The notes under the pieces: model-generated
Told to the model about the DNA's origin: nothing
Databases searched by the model: none
The model's input: the letters and a program-made list of their open reading frames with translations, nothing else
DNA from: Desulfuromonadaceae bacterium
GTDB lineage: Bacteria; Desulfobacterota; Desulfuromonadia; Desulfuromonadales; SZUA-401
DNA: 30,444 nucleotides
Assembly: GCA_003246035.1 (NCBI GenBank)
Contig: QKBP01000031.1
Coordinates: 1-30,444, forward strand
Direction of reading: 5' to 3'
In this document: one piece after another, positions 7,501 through 14,954 of the stretch
Layout of the letters: every line of letters starts with the position of its first letter
Position numbering within the stretch: the stretch's first letter is position 1
Program-made: the position numbers and the translations under genes

Positions 7501-8595
7501 CTAGCCGGCCTGCTGCTGCGTGCCGAGAGCGACCTCGGCCACGGTCTCGGGTGCAGGCGACGCGTTGCGGTAGCTGAATCGTTCGCCGCGGTAATTGCGC
7601 AGCTCGACCGCGTCGCCGAGGCGCTGCAGGTAGTCGGGGAGCAACGGGATCTTCCCCCCGCCGCCGGGGGCATCGATCACGTAGGCCGGCACGGCCAGGC
7701 CGCTGGTATGCCCGCGCAGCCCCTCCATCACAGAAAGACCCTCCTCGACCGTGGTGCGGAAGTGCTCGGTCCCCTGCACCAGGTCGGCCTGGTAGAGATA
7801 GTAGGGCTTGACGCGGATGGTCAGCAGCTTCTGCATCAGCCTCCGCATGGTCGCCGGGTCGTCGTTGACGCCGCGCAGCAGCACGGTCTGGTTCCCCATC
7901 GGGATCCCGGCGTCGACCAGCCGGGTGCAGGCCCGTGCGCTCGCCTCGTTGATCTCGTCGGGGTGATTGAAGTGGGTATTGAGATAGAGCGGGTGGTGGC
8001 GGCGCAGGATGCGGATCAGCGACGGGGTGATGCGCTGGGGCAGCACCACCGGTACGCGGCTGCCGATGCGGATGATCTCGACGTGCGGGATCCGGCGCAG
8101 CTCGGAGAGAATGCGCTCGAGCTTTTCGTCGCACAGCAGCAGAGGGTCGCCTCCGGAGAGGATCACGTCGCGGATCTCCTCGCGGGAACGGATATAGGCG
8201 AGCCCCGCTTCGATGGTCTCGGCGGTGATGCGCATCTGTTCCCCGCCGACCTTGCGCTTGCGGGTACAGAAGCGGCAGTACATGGCGCACTCGGAGCTGA
8301 CCAGAAACAGGACCCGGTCGGGGTAGCGGTGCACCAGGTTGGGGACCGGGCTCTGGTTCTCCTCCTCGAGCGGATCTTCGACGCACAGGGCGTCGCCGAG
8401 CTCCTCTTCGGAGGGGACCGCCTGGCGCCAGATCGGGTCGCCAACCGAACGGATCAGCGACAGGTAGTGGGGGGTGATGCGCATCGGGTAGCGCTCCGCC
8501 ACGCCCTCGAGGGGTACCGGGTCGACGCCGAAGCGCCGGGTCAGTTCACCCGGGCGGGTGAGGCAGGCCTGAAGATGTTTTTGCCAAGTTTCCAT
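7501..8595 (-). CDS. kamA: Lysine 2,3-aminomutase (KamA-family radical SAM enzyme)
   Basis: The 364-residue enzyme should convert L-lysine to L-beta-lysine using a [4Fe-4S] cluster, SAM and PLP. The radical-SAM triad is CAMYCRFC (Cys103, Cys107, Cys110), followed by SGGDPLL. The PLP lysine is Lys315 in DAPGGGGKIPL. Asp271 (YLYQADLVQG) and Asp308 have the spacing of the two aspartates that hold the substrate amino group in the clostridial enzyme, which argues for lysine as substrate. It is shorter than the clostridial-type enzyme at the C-terminus. The start is the ATG at 8595, one base after the GNAT stop, with AGGGGA upstream; an extension to 8685 would overlap the acetyltransferase. An EF-P-modifying (EpmB-like) role is an alternative, but no efp or epmA gene is nearby. 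Confidence 0.9.
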   Translation of the reverse strand: METWQKHLQACLTRPGELTRRFGVDPVPLEGVAERYPMRITPHYLSLIRSVGDPIWRQAVPSEEELGDALCVEDPLEEENQSPVPNLVHRYPDRVLFLVSSECAMYCRFCTRKRKVGGEQMRITAETIEAGLAYIRSREEIRDVILSGGDPLLLCDEKLERILSELRRIPHVEIIRIGSRVPVVLPQRITPSLIRILRRHHPLYLNTHFNHPDEINEASARACTRLVDAGIPMGNQTVLLRGVNDDPATMRRLMQKLLTIRVKPYYLYQADLVQGTEHFRTTVEEGLSVMEGLRGHTSGLAVPAYVIDAPGGGGKIPLLPDYLQRLGDAVELRNYRGERFSYRNASPAPETVAEVALGTQQQAG

Positions 8596-8596
8596 G

Positions 8597-9076
8597 TCAG
8601 TTCCCCTTCTTCGGAAAACGTTTGACGTAGGTAATGCGGTCGTCGCCGGGGCGGTAGAAGTCGCGGATACGTGCCTCTTCCACATACCCCCCCTGCTCGT
8701 AAAAACGTCGGGTGCGGGCGTAGTGCTCCTGCGACGAGGTCTCGAGGCAGATCAGCCGCGCCCCTTCGCCAGCCAGCACCCCCTCGACGTGTTCCATCAG
8801 GCGGCGCCCCACCCCCTGCCCGTGAAGCCGTGGATCGGTCGCGATCCAGTAGATGTCGAAGTTCCCTTCGGTCAGCGGCGTCGGCCCGAACAGCACGTAA
8901 CCGGTCACTTCCCCCTCCTGCTCGGCCACCACGACCCGGTAGTCGGGGTGACGGGGGGTGTCGAGAACCTCCTGCAGCAGCTCCAGGGCGCAGGCGACCT
9001 CGTCGCCGGTGAAGGCGCCGGTCGCCTTGAGAATCCGCTCCAGTCCATCCAGGTCATCGGTTCGCAGTTCACGCAC
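8597..9076 (-). CDS. GNAT-family N-acetyltransferase
   Basis: This is a 159-residue single-domain GNAT protein. The acetyl-CoA pyrophosphate loop is DPRLHGQGVGRRLMEHVE at 81-98, and the later segment HYARTRRFYEQGGYVEEARIRDFY is typical of the last GNAT motif. The start is a GTG at 9076 with AAGGAGG six bases before it. It overlaps the preceding ATP-grasp gene by eight bases, and kamA begins one base after its stop, so it lies inside a translationally coupled operon. Its neighbour suggests beta-lysine or a product made from it as acceptor. The archaeal and bacterial beta-lysine acetyltransferase AblB is much longer, so this would be a non-orthologous enzyme. The fold is clear; the substrate is inference. 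Confidence 0.85.
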   Translation of the reverse strand: MRELRTDDLDGLERILKATGAFTGDEVACALELLQEVLDTPRHPDYRVVVAEQEGEVTGYVLFGPTPLTEGNFDIYWIATDPRLHGQGVGRRLMEHVEGVLAGEGARLICLETSSQEHYARTRRFYEQGGYVEEARIRDFYRPGDDRITYVKRFPKKGN

Positions 9077-10079
9077 GGCTCGCCTCCTTACGTGCCAGGG
9101 CCATCCCGGCGATCATCTCGACCAGCGCCGCGTAGGGGTGGCCAGCGACTCCTGCGGCACGGGCCATCCCGGCATCGGGGGAAATATCGGGGTTGGCGTT
9201 GATCTCGAGGATATACGGGACGCCGTCCTTGAGGCGGATATCGACCCGTGCATAGTCGCGGCACTCGAGCAGCTTGAACGCCCTGAGCGCCACGTCGCGC
9301 ACCAGCAGCTCCTCCTTCTTACCGAGGCGTGCCGGACAGATCGGCTCGGTGGCGGCATACTCTGGGCTCCCCTCGAACCACTTGCCGGCATAGCTGACGA
9401 TCGGGCGCTCGAGCCCGATGGCGAAGCGGATCTCCTGAATCGGCAGGACCTCGACAGGGGTGTTGCCGAGCAGGGCAACATTGAACTCGCGCCCGTCGAT
9501 ATACTCCTCGACAAGCGCCCCCTGGCGGTAGGTTTCGTGGATATAGCGGATCCTCGCCAGCAACTCCTTCTCGCTGGCGACGATGCTGTCGCGGGTGATG
9601 CCGAGGGAGGCATCCTCGAAGCGCGGCTTGACGAACAGCGGGTAGTGGAGCGTGCGGGTACGGGGATAGCGCTCGCCGGGGCGGACCAGCACCCACGGCG
9701 GGGTCGGCAGGCCGTTGGCGGCAAGCAGCTGCTTGGTGCGGGCCTTGTCCTGGGTGATCCCGAGGGTCAGCGGCGGAGAACCGGTTGGGAAGAGCCCGAG
9801 CAGGTCGTAGAGAGCGGCGACGTGCATTTCGCGGCGGCTCTCCCCCCAGAAACCTTCGCAGAGGTTGTAGACCACCTCGGGGGCGAGTTCGCGCAGTTGC
9901 GCCCCGAAAGGAGCGATATCATCGCCGAGCGACACAAGGGTTGCCGCGTGACGCCGCTCCTTGAGAGCGTCGCACACGGCCTGGGCCTGGGTTTCGGCCC
10001 CCTCCTCGGAGAGACGGTCGTGCGCTTCGCCGCGCACGTTGCGGGGAGGGACCTGATTAAAGCATACGGCAACGCGCAT
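9069..10079 (-). CDS. ATP-grasp ligase, D-Ala-D-Ala-ligase-like (second in operon)
   Basis: The product has 336 residues. The ATP-grasp features are TGSPPLTLGITQDKARTK (99-116), the nucleotide-binding KPRFEDASLGI (151-161), EEYIDGREFNVALLGN (191-206) and the metal-binding end RVDIRL...LEINANP (Asp280, Glu292, Asn294). Such enzymes join a carboxylate to an amine with ATP. The region that follows in true Ddl enzymes (LPGMT and a conserved Ser/Pro) is replaced by DISPDAGMARAAG, so the second-substrate pocket differs. Two adjacent ATGs occur; the second (10079) gives better spacing from GGAGG. It overlaps the upstream ligase by 23 bases and the GNAT gene by eight. Role in peptidoglycan is unlikely given the operon. 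Confidence 0.88.
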   Translation of the reverse strand: MRVAVCFNQVPPRNVRGEAHDRLSEEGAETQAQAVCDALKERRHAATLVSLGDDIAPFGAQLRELAPEVVYNLCEGFWGESRREMHVAALYDLLGLFPTGSPPLTLGITQDKARTKQLLAANGLPTPPWVLVRPGERYPRTRTLHYPLFVKPRFEDASLGITRDSIVASEKELLARIRYIHETYRQGALVEEYIDGREFNVALLGNTPVEVLPIQEIRFAIGLERPIVSYAGKWFEGSPEYAATEPICPARLGKKEELLVRDVALRAFKLLECRDYARVDIRLKDGVPYILEINANPDISPDAGMARAAGVAGHPYAALVEMIAGMALARKEASRA

Positions 10080-11133
10080 CATCCCCCTCCTGCCACAGCT
10101 TCAGGCGGTCGCAGGCCGCCTCCACCACGCCGAGGATCAGCTCCTCGTAAGACAGGCCGGCCGCCCGCGCCGCCTTGGGGAAACAGCTGTTCTGTTCCGG
10201 GCGGGGGAGGATGCCGGGCAAGGGGTTGAGTTCGATGATGCTGGGAACGCCGCGAGCGTCGAGACGCACGTCGATGCGCGCCCAGTCGCGGCAGCCGAGC
10301 ACGGTAAAGGCGCGCTTGCAGGTCTCCTCGATGGCTCGCTGCAGCATCGGCTCGAGGGGCGCCGGGCAGGAGAAGATCTGCAGCGGATCCTCCTCGCGGT
10401 CCCACAGCCACTTGGCCTCGTAGGAGTAGATCGGGTTGACCCCCGACGGAAGAGTGTCGAAGTTGATCTCGACGATCGGCAGCACCCGCAGGGAGTCGCC
10501 GTTGCCGAGCAACGCCACGGTAAACTCGCGACCGGGGAGGAATTCCTCGACCAGCGCCGGCTGGCGGTAGGTCGTCAGCACCCACTCGAGCTGGGCCAGC
10601 AGCTCGCGCCGATTCTGCACCAGCGCCTTGTCGGTGACCCCCTTGCTCGACCCCTCGAGGCTCGGCTTGACGATCAGCGGGTAGCGAAGCCCGCGGGGGA
10701 TCCCCTCCAGGGAGCCGACGCTGAAGAAGCGCGGGGTGGGGATCCGGTGCCAGGCGAGGATCTCCTTGGTGCGTCGCTTGTCGAGACACAGGCCGAGAGT
10801 GACCGGATCGCTGCCGGTGTAGGGGACACCGAGCATCTCGAGCATCGCTGGAACCTGGGCTTCGCGGCTCGCGCCGTGCAGCCCCTCGGCGATATTGAAC
10901 ACCAGCTCGGGACGTTCGCGCCGGAAAGTCTCGAAGGCGTCGAGATCGGCGTTGACCAGCGTCACCCGGTGGCGACGGGACAGGGCCGACTCGACAGCGC
11001 CGATGGTGTGAATGTCATCCCATTCGGCGTAAAGATCTTCGACGGGAAGGTTGGGTGAATGACCCAGAGGGTCGGGATCCTCGTCCATACAGATGGACGG
11101 ATCCCGCAGATTGAATGCGAGAGCGACGTGCAT
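10057..11133 (-). CDS. ATP-grasp ligase, D-Ala-D-Ala-ligase-like (first in operon)
   Basis: This 358-residue product is related to but distinct from the next ligase. It has PYTGSDPVTLGLCLDKRRTK (104-123), the Ddl-like P-loop equivalent EGSSKGV (160-166), EEFLPGREFTVALLG (196-210) and the metal site RIDVRL...ELNPLPGI (Asp288, Glu301, Asn303). Unlike its neighbour it keeps a Ddl-like end (LNPLPGILPRPEQNSCFPKAARAAGLSYEEL). The N-terminal part (1-60) has an acidic loop (MDEDPDPLG) not usual for Ddl. The ATG at 11133 follows AAGGGG. It is the first gene of the ligase-ligase-GNAT-kamA operon, about 160 bases from a strong promoter and attenuator-like leader. The joined substrates are unknown; a beta-lysine amide or peptide is the contextual guess. 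Confidence 0.88.
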   Translation of the reverse strand: MHVALAFNLRDPSICMDEDPDPLGHSPNLPVEDLYAEWDDIHTIGAVESALSRRHRVTLVNADLDAFETFRRERPELVFNIAEGLHGASREAQVPAMLEMLGVPYTGSDPVTLGLCLDKRRTKEILAWHRIPTPRFFSVGSLEGIPRGLRYPLIVKPSLEGSSKGVTDKALVQNRRELLAQLEWVLTTYRQPALVEEFLPGREFTVALLGNGDSLRVLPIVEINFDTLPSGVNPIYSYEAKWLWDREEDPLQIFSCPAPLEPMLQRAIEETCKRAFTVLGCRDWARIDVRLDARGVPSIIELNPLPGILPRPEQNSCFPKAARAAGLSYEELILGVVEAACDRLKLWQEGDDARCRML

Positions 11134-11191
11134 ATGGAACCCCTTTTCGTTAGCCGATACTGCGTCCAGACAACTGCTTCACGAGAACGTG

Positions 11192-11236
11192 AGCCGCGGT
11201 GCCGGCCCTGGGGTCCGGGGAGCCTGGGAGGCGGCT
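11192..11236. other. Second leader stem: AGCCGC/GCGGCT
   Basis: AGCCGC at 11192-11197 pairs with GCGGCT at 11231-11236 in the reverse-strand leader of the ligase operon, and encloses GC-rich sequence that can fold further. It abuts the T-run of the adjacent terminator-like hairpin, as a competing structure would. Confidence 0.3.
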
Positions 11237-11278
11237 AAAAAGGGGTCGCTTTTTGCGTCGTCGTCTTGCGCTGACCCC
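11237..11278 (-). terminator. Attenuator-like terminator in the ATP-grasp/kamA leader
   Basis: On the reverse strand GGGGTC (11278-11273) pairs with GACCCC (11247-11242), with GCG/CGC pairs possible inside the loop, and five T follow directly (11241-11237). It sits about 20 bases after the predicted transcription start and 100 bases before the first ATG, so it could end transcription prematurely unless an alternative fold forms. Confidence 0.5.
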
Positions 11279-11303
11279 GGCCTGGCGGGCACCGTTAACG
11301 ATG

Positions 11304-11332
11304 CATATACGCCTGTTTATTTTTACAGTCAA
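11304..11332 (-). promoter_or_regulatory. Sigma-70-type promoter of the ATP-grasp/GNAT/kamA operon
   Basis: Read on the reverse strand, TTGACT (11332-11327) and TATATG (11309-11304) are separated by exactly 17 bases in an AT-rich patch. It is the best promoter match upstream of the ligase at 11133 and predicts a leader of about 160 bases. Confidence 0.65.
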
Positions 11333-11481
11333 TAGGATTTTTAAACCTGGGAATGTTTCGTAAATTGATGGCGCAAACGGATAAGAAAGGACGAGATCAG
11401 ACCACTTCTGCACGCCGAAAGGACGGCTCCGTAAACGGTCGGAAAGCTATCCGTCCGAGAGCCGTGTGACCTCGGAAAATC

Positions 11482-11649
11482 TTAGGTAGCACGTCGTCGC
11501 ATGATCAGTCGCCTCATACTGGCGACCACCCACGGATGCAAATTCCGCAGATTATCGTTTCGCGGGTATGGTTCGAACGTATCCGGGCAGTAGCCATTTT
11601 CCCTGCGGGCCGCTGCGAGTTTGGTCGGCAAACCGGAGCTTACGATCAT
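11482..11649 (-). CDS. Small basic hypothetical protein, 55 residues
   Basis: The predicted product starts MIVSSGLPTKLAAARRENGY and ends MRRLIMRRRAT. The ATG at 11649 is chosen because GGAGG lies five bases before it; the longer reading back to 11697 lacks such a site. I do not recognise a family. It contains PDTFEPYPRNDNLRNLHPWV, then an Arg-rich tail (MRRLIMRRR) that could bind nucleic acid or membrane; there is one cysteine and no signal peptide. It lies 51 bases downstream of a Cys-rich small gene on the same strand, so the two are probably co-transcribed. Local composition is less GC-rich than the neighbouring metabolic genes. Existence rests on the ribosome binding site and the paired arrangement. 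Confidence 0.5.
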   Translation of the reverse strand: MIVSSGLPTKLAAARRENGYCPDTFEPYPRNDNLRNLHPWVVASMRRLIMRRRAT

Positions 11650-11700
11650 CGCTTCCTCCATAGGTTTTACACTCAGGTCCGTCAGGCAACGCCCCACTCC

Positions 11701-11892
11701 CTACGACCGAAGCCTGCAACGCTCCATCGCGGCCTGGGCAGCCTTCAACCTGGCTACACTGTAGCAGGGAGATTCACACGGCCCTGAACAGATCCCGTAC
11801 GACCTCTGGATGCGGGCACAGGCCGAGTCGCAATCAGGACTGAACGGGCAGAGCGTACAACAACCTGTCGACTTGTTACTCATCCCGGCCAT
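11701..11892 (-). CDS. Cysteine-rich small protein, 63 residues with 9 Cys
   Basis: The ATG at 11892 follows GGAGAG with short spacing; a second ATG three codons on is also possible. The product has nine cysteines arranged CCxxC, C-x3-C, C-x3-C-x3-C and a last Cys near the C-terminus, enough for an iron-sulfur cluster or a zinc site. It has no signal peptide, so disulfides are unlikely in an anaerobe's cytoplasm. The tail (ARLKAAQAAMERCRLRS) looks helical. I do not recognise the family. It precedes the 55-residue basic protein on the same strand by 51 bases. The cysteine spacing and ribosome binding site argue for a real gene, but no homology evidence is available. Confidence 0.55.
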   Translation of the reverse strand: MAGMSNKSTGCCTLCPFSPDCDSACARIQRSYGICSGPCESPCYSVARLKAAQAAMERCRLRS

Positions 11893-12180
11893 AATCTCTC
11901 CGATTGTTCTGGGTGTCGGACCGTCCCATGGCAACGTTTGCCCGTGGCATTTCCTGGACGCTCCAGAACCAGCCGTGCAGGTGACACTTTAGGTCTTTAG
12001 GATGAACAGTTTACTCGAGGTACTGAACGCGACAATTGCCTCAAAGATGGAATCCTGAACAGACTAAAGTAGCCAGTCAAAAGTACCGAATTGTTTAAAC
12101 CACAAAAACAGAAAAAGCCGGAATGCGGGTAGGAGTCCAGGGAAAACCGATGCGGGAAGATTCAAGCGTGCGTGCCCCGA
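11893..12180. other. Intergenic, 288 bases
   Basis: No gene is supported. It holds the leader and presumably the promoter of the Cys-rich small gene on the reverse strand; only a weak promoter-like pair is visible. Composition is lower in G+C than the flanks, and TGAACAG occurs twice (near 12004 and 12056). Confidence 0.4.
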
Positions 12181-13041
12181 TCAGAAGATTCTGCGTCCTC
12201 CCAGCTGATACTGGAAAAAGGCGAAGATGCTCAGGGTCTCGTTGGGGTAGGCTCGCGGCAGGGGCCCGTAGGGGGCCGCCTTGATGACGGCCTCGACCGC
12301 CTCGCGGTCGAGGATGGGCCAGCCGCTGCTTTCGCGGACTTCGGGGCGCCGGGCCAGGGTACCGTCGTGGTTGACGGTGATCCGCAGCAGGCAGGTCCCC
12401 TGCTGGCCGCTCACCGCGGCCTCCTCGGGGTAGTTCCAGACCAGGTAGACGTTGTCGCGCAGGCGCTTGAAGAACGAGACCAGCAGGTCCTTCTCGGTAT
12501 CGAGCCAGACCGTTTCCCCCTCCTCGACCTCCTCACGGTACTTGCTGCGCCAGGTGTCGGCGACCCTCGCCGCGGCGACCTGGGCGGCGGCGCGCAGCTG
12601 ACTGGCATCGAGCCTCGGAAGCGGTTCGCTCGCCGTGCGGGGGGGCGGGATAGGTCGTCCGTCAAGGGTGCGCGGCACCTGCTGGTCGACGGGCTGCTCG
12701 CTGACCGGCTGCGGCGGCTGGCTGGGCGCAGGGCGGGAAGCCTGGGACGGGGGGGGGGCGGTGTCCTCGGGGGCATCCCCCCTGGGAGCGGTCTCGCGCG
12801 GGGCGACCCGGTCGCTCGGGCCGAGCCGCCTGGCCGGCTCGGTGCGCTGCTCGTCGGGGAGCTCGGGGAGATCGAGCTCCCGGGCACGGGGCATCTCGCG
12901 CATCTCGACGTAGACCGGCACCTCCTGGGTGGACGGGAAGAGCGCGACCCGCTGGGTGAGCAGCACTCCGAGCAGATGCAGCAGCAGGGAGAGCAGCAGG
13001 AACCAGGCGAGGCGGTTATCGTGGAGTCGTTGCGTATTCAT
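12181..13041 (-). CDS. TonB-family energy transducer
   Basis: This is a 286-residue TonB-like protein. A short cytoplasmic N-terminus is followed by one membrane anchor (about 12-30, LAWFLLLSLLLHLLGVLLTQ), a Pro/Glu-rich periplasmic spacer (about 70-150, with runs of PPP and APSQPPQP), and a C-terminal TonB domain (about 190-286) with NYPEEAAVSGQQGTCLLRITVNHDG and the following strands. TonB carries proton-motive-force energy from ExbB/ExbD to outer-membrane receptors. No exbB, exbD or receptor gene is in the window, so partners are encoded elsewhere. The ATG at 13041 has no convincing Shine-Dalgarno sequence, but the membrane anchor begins too soon after it for a later start. The intergenic stretch downstream is AT-rich and holds no clear terminator. 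Confidence 0.88.
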   Translation of the reverse strand: MNTQRLHDNRLAWFLLLSLLLHLLGVLLTQRVALFPSTQEVPVYVEMREMPRARELDLPELPDEQRTEPARRLGPSDRVAPRETAPRGDAPEDTAPPPSQASRPAPSQPPQPVSEQPVDQQVPRTLDGRPIPPPRTASEPLPRLDASQLRAAAQVAAARVADTWRSKYREEVEEGETVWLDTEKDLLVSFFKRLRDNVYLVWNYPEEAAVSGQQGTCLLRITVNHDGTLARRPEVRESSGWPILDREAVEAVIKAAPYGPLPRAYPNETLSIFAFFQYQLGGRRIF

Positions 13042-13137
13042 GCAGTAAAAGGCCCGTCATCCTAAGCGCTTATTATACACGAGGGGAGGCGGATAAAAAC
13101 ACCGCAATCTGAACAGCTAAGGGTGCGCGGGAAACGG

Positions 13138-13166
13138 TTGACCCACCCGGTTTCATCCGGTATAAA
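13138..13166 (+). promoter_or_regulatory. Sigma-70-type promoter of pta
   Basis: TTGACC at 13138-13143 and TATAAA at 13161-13166 are exactly 17 bases apart, about 57 bases before the pta start codon. It is among the best promoter matches in the window and fits a highly expressed central-metabolism gene. Confidence 0.7.
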
Positions 13167-13223
13167 GAGACTCTTTCGCAACAATAAAACACTGTATTAC
13201 ATATCGTAAACAAGGAGGAATCG

Positions 13224-14227
13224 ATGAGTCTCGTCGCTCAGATCAAGGCCAAGGCCAAGCAGAACAAAAGCAGATGGTGGTTCTCCCCGAGGGGTATGAC
13301 GACCGCATGGTCCAGGCCTCCGCGCAGATCATCGCCGAAGGGCTGGCCAACGTCACCCTGCTCGGCCAGCCCGACACCCTCAAGGCCAAGGCCGCCGAAC
13401 TCGGCGTCTCCCTCGACGGCGTCACCCTGCTCGACCCCAAGAACGCCCCCCAACTTGACGCGTATGTCGCCGAACTGGTCAAGCTGCGTGAGAAGAAGGG
13501 GCTGACCGCCGAAGAGGCCCGCAAGCTCCTGACCGGCGACGACAACCTCTACTTCGGGTCCATGATGGTCCACAGGGGCGACGCCGGCGGCGCCGTGGCC
13601 GGGGCCTTCAACACCACCGGCGACGTGCTGCGCGCCGCCTTCCAGGTGATCGGCACCGCTCCCGGCATGAAGACCGTCTCCTCGGTCTTCCTGATGGTCA
13701 CCAAGAACCCCGACTTCGGAGAGAACGGCGTGCTCTGCTTCGCCGACTGCGCCGTCAACCCCAACCCCGACGCCCAGGCGCTGGCCGAGATCGCCGTCTC
13801 GACCGCGCGCAGCTGCAAGAGCTTCCTCGGCGTCGACGCCCGCGTCGCGATGCTCTCCTTCTCGACCAAGGGGAGCGCCAGTCACGACGACGTCGACAAG
13901 GTCCTCAAGGCCCTCGAGATCGCCAAGTCGCTGGACCCGGCCCTGCAGATCGACGGCGAACTGCAGGCCGACGCCGCCCTGCTCCCCAAGGTCGGCGAGA
14001 AGAAGGCCCCCGGCTCGGCGGTCGCCGGCAAGGCCAACACCCTGATCTTCCCCGACCTCGACGCCGGCAACATCGGCTACAAGCTGGTCGAGCGCGTCGC
14101 CGGCGCCGAGGCGGTCGGCCCGATCATCCAGGGGCTCGCCAAGCCGGTCAACGACCTGTCGCGAGGCTGCTCGGTCGACGATATCGTCTCGGTCTCGGCG
14201 ATCACCGCGGTGCAGGCTCAGGGCTGA
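13224..14227 (+). CDS. pta: Phosphate acetyltransferase, with an apparent one-base frameshift near the N-terminus
   Basis: Pta exchanges acetyl-CoA and phosphate for acetyl phosphate and CoA. The body of the protein, in frame from 13274 (MVVLPEGYDDRMVQ...), carries the family's C-terminal active site DLSRGCSVDDIV with the Ser-Arg and Asp. The true start is the ATG at 13224 behind AAGGAGGAATCG, giving MSLVAQIKAKAKQNK; after that the frame breaks. Adding one A to the run of four at 13266-13269 restores KQNKKQMVVLPEG and a 334-residue product of normal length. Either the sequence has a homopolymer error or the gene carries a real disruption. The ATG at 13274 has no ribosome binding site. A strong terminator follows, and ackA lies nearby on the other strand. 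Confidence 0.92.
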
Positions 14228-14251
14228 TTCTTCATCGTCAGCTACGCACGA

Positions 14252-14279
14252 GGCCGGTGGCTTGAGCCACCGGCCTTTT
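14252..14279 (+). terminator. Intrinsic terminator of pta
   Basis: A perfect ten-base-pair GC-rich stem (14252-14261 with 14266-14275) with a TTGA loop is followed by TTTT, 25 bases after the pta stop. Confidence 0.9.
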
Positions 14280-14341
14280 ATTATCCCGCCTCCGGCTATT
14301 ACTTCGGCGCTATAATGACAGCAGATTTTCCGGGGAGTGCC

Positions 14342-14947
14342 ATGAACGACCTGACACCACAGACCCTTCTCGACTTCTGGTTCGGTCCCCATAGCGACGA
14401 TGTCGCAGCAGCCGAGGCGCAAGCCCGATTATGGTGGGGGAAGGATACCGAGATTGACGCCTTTATCCGCGTCCGTTTCTCAGGTCTTGTCGAGGCGGCC
14501 GCCGCGGGTCGGCTCGGTTTCTGGGGGGAATCGCCGCACGGGGAACTGGCCCGCATCCTTCTCCTTGACCAGTTCCCGCGCAATATCTTCCGAGGCTCCG
14601 CGCGCAGCTTCGCCCACGATGCCCAGGCGCTCGCCTGGAGCCTCGACGGAATCAAGCGCCAAAGCGATCTGGTCCTGCGCCCCGTTGAACGGGTCTTCTT
14701 CTACCTCCCCCTCGAGCACGCGGAAAACCTGATGCAGCAGGAACGCTCCGTCGCGCTGTTCCGCAGCCTGGTCGAAGCGGTCACGGCGGCTGCGCGCCCG
14801 ACCTTCGAGGGGTTTCTCGACTACGCGATCCGCCACCGCGATATTATCGCGCGCTTCGGGCGCTTCCCCCATCGCAACGTCATCCTCGGCCGTCCCTCGA
14901 CTCCCGAGGAGACCGCCTTCCTGAGCGAGCCGGGCTCGTCCTTCTGA
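14342..14947 (+). CDS. DUF924-family protein
   Basis: This is a 201-residue soluble protein starting MNDLTPQTLLDFWFGPHSDD, with the DUF924 hallmarks: LDFWFG at the start, LWWGKDTEID, ILLLDQFPRNIFRG in the middle and FFYLPLEHAEN with GRFPHRN near the end. The family is predicted to be all-helical and has no agreed function. The ATG at 14342 follows GGGGAG; an upstream ATG at 14315 is embedded in a TATAAT box (14311-14316) that may be the -10 element of this gene. It sits alone between terminators, between pta and ackA, with no evident functional link to them. Confidence 0.85.
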   Translation: MNDLTPQTLLDFWFGPHSDDVAAAEAQARLWWGKDTEIDAFIRVRFSGLVEAAAAGRLGFWGESPHGELARILLLDQFPRNIFRGSARSFAHDAQALAWSLDGIKRQSDLVLRPVERVFFYLPLEHAENLMQQERSVALFRSLVEAVTAAARPTFEGFLDYAIRHRDIIARFGRFPHRNVILGRPSTPEETAFLSEPGSSF

Positions 14948-14954
14948 CGCGCAC

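Larger units (their letters stand above)
11134..11481. other. 348-base intergenic region: leader, promoter and a long hairpin
   Basis: No gene is supported here. The left part holds the leader and promoter of the ligase operon. The right part (11423-11465) can form a hairpin: ACGGCTC/GAGCCGT outer stem and CGGTCGGA/TCCGTCCG inner stem with one mismatch. It ends 17 bases beyond the stop of the small reverse-strand gene at 11482 and could be its 3' structure, although no T-tract follows. Confidence 0.5.

Noticed and set aside
7060..8625. Forward-strand open frame of 521 codons
   Set aside because: Antisense to kamA and the carbonic-anhydrase-like gene; low-complexity His/Val/Asp/Gly-rich product and no recognisable domain.
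8958..10229. Forward-strand open frame of 423 codons
   Set aside because: Antisense to the GNAT and ATP-grasp genes, which carry clear family motifs.
11404..11470. Possible cyclic-di-GMP (GEMM) riboswitch
   Set aside because: There is a good hairpin and GAAA-containing loops, but the conserved GEMM core (ACGCAAAGCC) is missing. It is also missing in the other long spacers I checked.
13238..14422. Reverse-strand open frame of 394 codons
   Set aside because: Antisense to pta; composition is that of a mirror frame.
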